A stretch of 64,000 bases of DNA, from assembly GCF_905397275.1 (NCBI RefSeq), contig NZ_CAJPUY010000011.1, positions 124,001 through 188,000 on the forward strand, in the 5' to 3' direction. The first letter of the stretch is position 1; each line of letters opens with the position of its first letter. The DNA is from Cupriavidus yeoncheonensis. Its GTDB lineage: Bacteria; Pseudomonadota; Gammaproteobacteria; Burkholderiales; Burkholderiaceae. The notes under the pieces were generated by a model. The model worked only from the letters and a program-made list of their open reading frames with translations, was not told the DNA's origin and ran no database searches. A program made the position numbers and the translations under genes. Shown here piece after piece: positions 61,416 through 64,000 of the stretch.

Positions 61416-62026
61416 TTCAGGTTCGTGATGTAACTGGCAAGGTTGCGGATATCGTCATCGCTCAGGTTGCGCGAGACGCTGGTCATGTTGCCCGCGTCAT
61501 TGGTGCGCCGCCTGGCGCGGAAGTCTTCGAGCTGCTTCACGATATAGGCGTAGTGCTGTCCCGCCACGCGCGGGATCTCGTTCTGGCCCGAGAACCCGCC
61601 AAGGTGGCACATGGTGCATAGCACCTCCGCGGCCTTCTTGCGCCCCGCTTCGACGCGCGCGGCGTCGACCTTGTAAGTGGAAGGCAGCGGTTTCTGCGCG
61701 GCGAAATAGTCGGCCAGGTCGAGCATGTCCTCGCGCGAGAGTGGCGCGGCCATTGGCGACATGTCGGAGTTGCTGCGGCGGCCTTCCTTGAAGTCGCGCA
61801 ACTGCAGGTAGAGGTAGCGGGAGTTCTGGCCGGCCAACTGCGGGTGGGCCGGGTTGGTCGAGTTGCCTTGCGGGCCGTGGCAGGCCACGCATACCTGGGC
61901 CTTGGCTTGTCCGGCAGTGGGGTCCGCGCGGGCCATGCCGCCCATGCCGCCGGCGCACAGCAGCAGTCCCAGCGCCAGCAGTCGCCTTGACGGGAGGCTG
62001 CGGCGCTGTGGAATCAGGTCTGCCAT
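61412..62026 (-). CDS. Di-haem cytochrome c (c4-like)
   Basis: A 204-residue exported protein with two haem-binding sites, CVACH near residue 46 and CTMCH near 137, each in a cytochrome-c domain, after a signal peptide. It lies 22 bp downstream of the PQQ-dehydrogenase gene on the same strand and should accept electrons from it in the periplasm and pass them to the respiratory chain. ATG 62026 begins the signal peptide; the frame continues upstream only inside the dehydrogenase gene. Confidence 0.9.
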   Translation of the reverse strand: MADLIPQRRSLPSRRLLALGLLLCAGGMGGMARADPTAGQAKAQVCVACHGPQGNSTNPAHPQLAGQNSRYLYLQLRDFKEGRRSNSDMSPMAAPLSREDMLDLADYFAAQKPLPSTYKVDAARVEAGRKKAAEVLCTMCHLGGFSGQNEIPRVAGQHYAYIVKQLEDFRARRRTNDAGNMTSVSRNLSDDDIRNLASYITNLN

Positions 62027-62048
62027 GACGCGTTGCCCGCGTCGGGCT

Positions 62049-63779
62049 TTACTGCACGGCAAAGACGAAGATGCTGTTGCCACGCTTGAAGTCGAGCTGC
62101 GTATTGCCGCCCGCGGCCACGGCGATGTACTGCTTGCCACCAACCATGTAGGACACCGCTGGCGCATTGACACCCGCGCCGCACTGGAACTCCCACAGCT
62201 TCTTGCCGGTCGCCGCGTCAAAGGCGCGGAACAGGCCATTGCCCTCGCCGTTGAACACCAGGCCGCCCGCGGTTGCCAGCACGCCACCGATCAGCGGCTG
62301 GTCGGTCTTGAAGTCCCACTTCACCTTGCCCGTATCGATATTGACCGCCGACAGCTTGCCCCACTGCTGCTCGCTCGGGATCGTCTTGAAGGCGCCGCCG
62401 AGCCAGAGCTTGCCGCCCGGGTACGGCGCGTCTTCCACCTGGTACGTCATCGGCTGGTGCAGGTTGGCCGCATAGGCCAGGCGCAGCTTCGGGTTGAACG
62501 CCATGGGCGACCATTCTACGCCGCCGTTGGCACCGGGCAGCATGCGCGCGCCGGCCGCCGTCGGCAGCGTCCACATGTTTTCCTGCGGCACCATGGCATC
62601 CGAGAAGCGGATCAGGCGTCCGTCGCGGCGGTCATGCACATAGACGTGGCCAGTCTTGCCGCCATGGATCACGCCGGGAATCATGGCGCCCTTCTCGTCG
62701 CGCACATCGACCAGGATCGGCGGGCTGACCGCGTCCAGGTCCCAGACGTCATGGGCGATATATTGCGAGTGCCACTTGTAGGCGCCGGTGTTGAGATCGA
62801 TGGCGACGATCGAGTCGGTGTACAGGTTGTCGCCCGGGCGGATGGCGCCGTACAGGTCAGGCGACGGGTTGCCCACGACGAAGATCACGAGCTTGTTGGC
62901 GCGGTCCACTGCGGGTGCCATCCACACGCCGCCGCCCAATTTCTTGTAGAAGTCGCTGCCCTTGTCGGCCAGCATCTTCTTCTCGGCGGCAATGTCGCGC
63001 TTCATGTCGCGGCCGGTCGCGTCCTTGGTGGCCCAGACGCCTTCATGACCTTTCTCGGGAATCGTGTAGAAGGTCCACAGGAGCTTGCCGTCGTTGGCGC
63101 CGAACGCCTTGACGAAGCCGCGGATGCCATACTCGCCGCCGTTCGTGCCGATCAGCACCTTGTCGTCGATGACGACCGGTGCCATGGTTTCCGAATAGCC
63201 CAGTTCAGGATCGGCGATCTGCGTTTCCCAAAGCAGCTTGCCGGTCTTCGCGTCCAGCGCCACCAGCTTGGAATCGAGCGTGCCCATGTAGAGACGCTCG
63301 CCGCTGATCGCCACGCCGCGGTTATTCGGGCCGCAGCAGAAGGTCGTGACCGGCCCCATCTTGTGCTTGTAGTGCCAGAATTCCTTGCCGGTCACCGCGT
63401 CGACGGCGTAGACGTGGTTGTACGAAGTCGTGAGGAACATCACGCCGTTGACCACGATGGGCGCGGTTTCCATCGACTCCATCACGGCGGTCTGGAAGAT
63501 GAACGCGGGCCGCAGCCTGGCGACGTTCTTGGTGTTGATCTGGCTGCCGGCGTAGTAGCGCGTCTGGCCATACGAGCCGTTCGAATGCAGCCAGTCGTTG
63601 CTGTTGGTCAGCGCGCCGTCGAGTTGTGCCTGGGTGACGGGACGCAGCGCGCCGGACATTGGCGCCCCCGAGGTGGTCGCACTGCCCTGGACCTCGTCGG
63701 CGCCGTGCGCGGCGGAGGCAACCAGGGTCAGGAGCAGCAGGGGAAGGGCATGCCGGGAGAGACGACGGACAGAGAGCAT
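62049..63779 (-). CDS. PQQ-dependent alcohol dehydrogenase (methanol/ethanol family)
   Basis: A 576-residue periplasmic eight-bladed propeller quinoprotein with signal peptide (cleavage near AHG-AD). Active-site features include the vicinal disulfide Cys148-Cys149 ([10 protein letters not shown]), Glu216 (GGEYGIRG), Asn304 (VGNPSP) and Asp347. Asp349 in VWDLDAV lies two residues beyond the catalytic Asp, the mark of lanthanide-dependent XoxF/ExaF-type enzymes where calcium enzymes have Ala. There is no fused cytochrome domain; the separate cytochrome gene follows. AAGGAG precedes ATG 63779. The alcohol substrate is not determined. Confidence 0.9.
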   Translation of the reverse strand: MLSVRRLSRHALPLLLLTLVASAAHGADEVQGSATTSGAPMSGALRPVTQAQLDGALTNSNDWLHSNGSYGQTRYYAGSQINTKNVARLRPAFIFQTAVMESMETAPIVVNGVMFLTTSYNHVYAVDAVTGKEFWHYKHKMGPVTTFCCGPNNRGVAISGERLYMGTLDSKLVALDAKTGKLLWETQIADPELGYSETMAPVVIDDKVLIGTNGGEYGIRGFVKAFGANDGKLLWTFYTIPEKGHEGVWATKDATGRDMKRDIAAEKKMLADKGSDFYKKLGGGVWMAPAVDRANKLVIFVVGNPSPDLYGAIRPGDNLYTDSIVAIDLNTGAYKWHSQYIAHDVWDLDAVSPPILVDVRDEKGAMIPGVIHGGKTGHVYVHDRRDGRLIRFSDAMVPQENMWTLPTAAGARMLPGANGGVEWSPMAFNPKLRLAYAANLHQPMTYQVEDAPYPGGKLWLGGAFKTIPSEQQWGKLSAVNIDTGKVKWDFKTDQPLIGGVLATAGGLVFNGEGNGLFRAFDAATGKKLWEFQCGAGVNAPAVSYMVGGKQYIAVAAGGNTQLDFKRGNSIFVFAVQ

Positions 63780-64000
63780 GGGACGCTCCTTTTTTCGATT
63801 CTTGTAGCCCCGGCGCGCCTGTCTCGTGCGCCGGCAGTGCATGCGCTGGCGCTCGGTCGGACATCAGCGCGGCGCACGAACTGGCCCGGCCGCGCAACGA
63901 AGTGGTCCGAGGTGAGGGCAGTATAGGCAAGAATGTGCACAAGACAACCAGTAGGCGCGGGCTTATGCGCTGCAGCGCAAAAACCGCGCAATGATCCCTG
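63780..64000. other. Upstream region of the PQQ-dehydrogenase gene at the window edge
   Basis: These 221 bp contain the dehydrogenase ribosome binding site and probably its promoter. Frames here lack good starts, and no gene is supported before the window ends. Confidence 0.4.

Noticed and set aside
61854-63926. A 690-codon open frame on the plus strand opposite the cytochrome and PQQ-dehydrogenase genes
   Set aside because: The minus-strand proteins have unmistakable haem and PQQ motifs; the plus frame is low-complexity Arg/His/Val sequence without a ribosome binding site.

Overview
The window looks like one stretch of a GC-rich betaproteobacterial replicon, most like Cupriavidus or a close Burkholderiaceae relative. 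This rests on overall base composition, two Bug/TctC-type periplasmic receptors, an AtuA-type operon, YXWGXW-type surface proteins and a PQQ alcohol dehydrogenase paired with a di-haem cytochrome. No rRNA, tRNA, CRISPR array or complete insertion sequence was seen. Starts were chosen from ribosome binding sites and gene overlaps; families were assigned by reading motifs, without database searches.

Bases 1-38647 are a large exopolysaccharide (EPS) locus. It holds a 5'-truncated Wzc-like gene, an unusual aminoacyl-carrier-protein module (carrier protein, acyl-CoA dehydrogenase-like flavoprotein, class II synthetase-like amino acid:carrier protein ligase, GH2 glycosidase and, convergent, a DUF1839 protein), an integral-membrane acyltransferase, a priming phosphoglycosyltransferase, a PAP2 protein and a PglD-like acetyltransferase. 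It also has Wza, two paralogous Wzc tyrosine kinases and a Wzb-like phosphatase. Sugar supply comes from UDP-HexNAc dehydrogenase and 4-epimerase, an AsnB-type amidotransferase, a WbpM/PglF-like dehydratase and a DegT aminotransferase. Four further glycosyltransferases, Wzx, Wzy, an exported beta-helix protein, a FemAB-like transferase and a LuxR-type regulator complete it. The enzymes fit a repeat unit containing a di-N-acetylbacillosamine-type sugar and an amidated HexNAc-uronic acid, perhaps with an amino-acid substituent. A shared 18-bp palindromic site lies 68-93 bp upstream of four operons of this locus, three times exactly 19 bp from a plausible -10 box, which suggests one activator controls the EPS and aminoacyl-carrier modules together.

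Bases 39350-48188 hold ordinary accessory genes: two small envelope proteins, an MFS permease with a purine/cytidine-type deaminase and a LysR regulator, a phosphoribosyltransferase, and a LeuCD-like hydratase operon with a Bug receptor and a GntR regulator.

Bases 48862-54199 are the second striking system: a Fap-like (functional amyloid in Pseudomonas) secretion operon. It encodes a 508-residue glycine-rich secreted protein, two secreted proteins sharing an LDxxRGG double-glycine motif, a periplasmic C39 cysteine peptidase, and a coiled-coil plus beta-barrel outer-membrane protein resembling FapF.

Bases 54374-64000 hold a small membrane protein, an orphan ABC solute receptor, a LysR/AtuA/AtuA-like/Bug operon, an exported metallo-beta-lactamase-fold hydrolase, and a cytochrome c/PQQ-dehydrogenase pair with a lanthanide-type active-site signature. 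An 18-bp repeat occurs five times at gene ends across the window, and a 159-bp MITE-like element supplies the stop codon of the DUF1839 gene.
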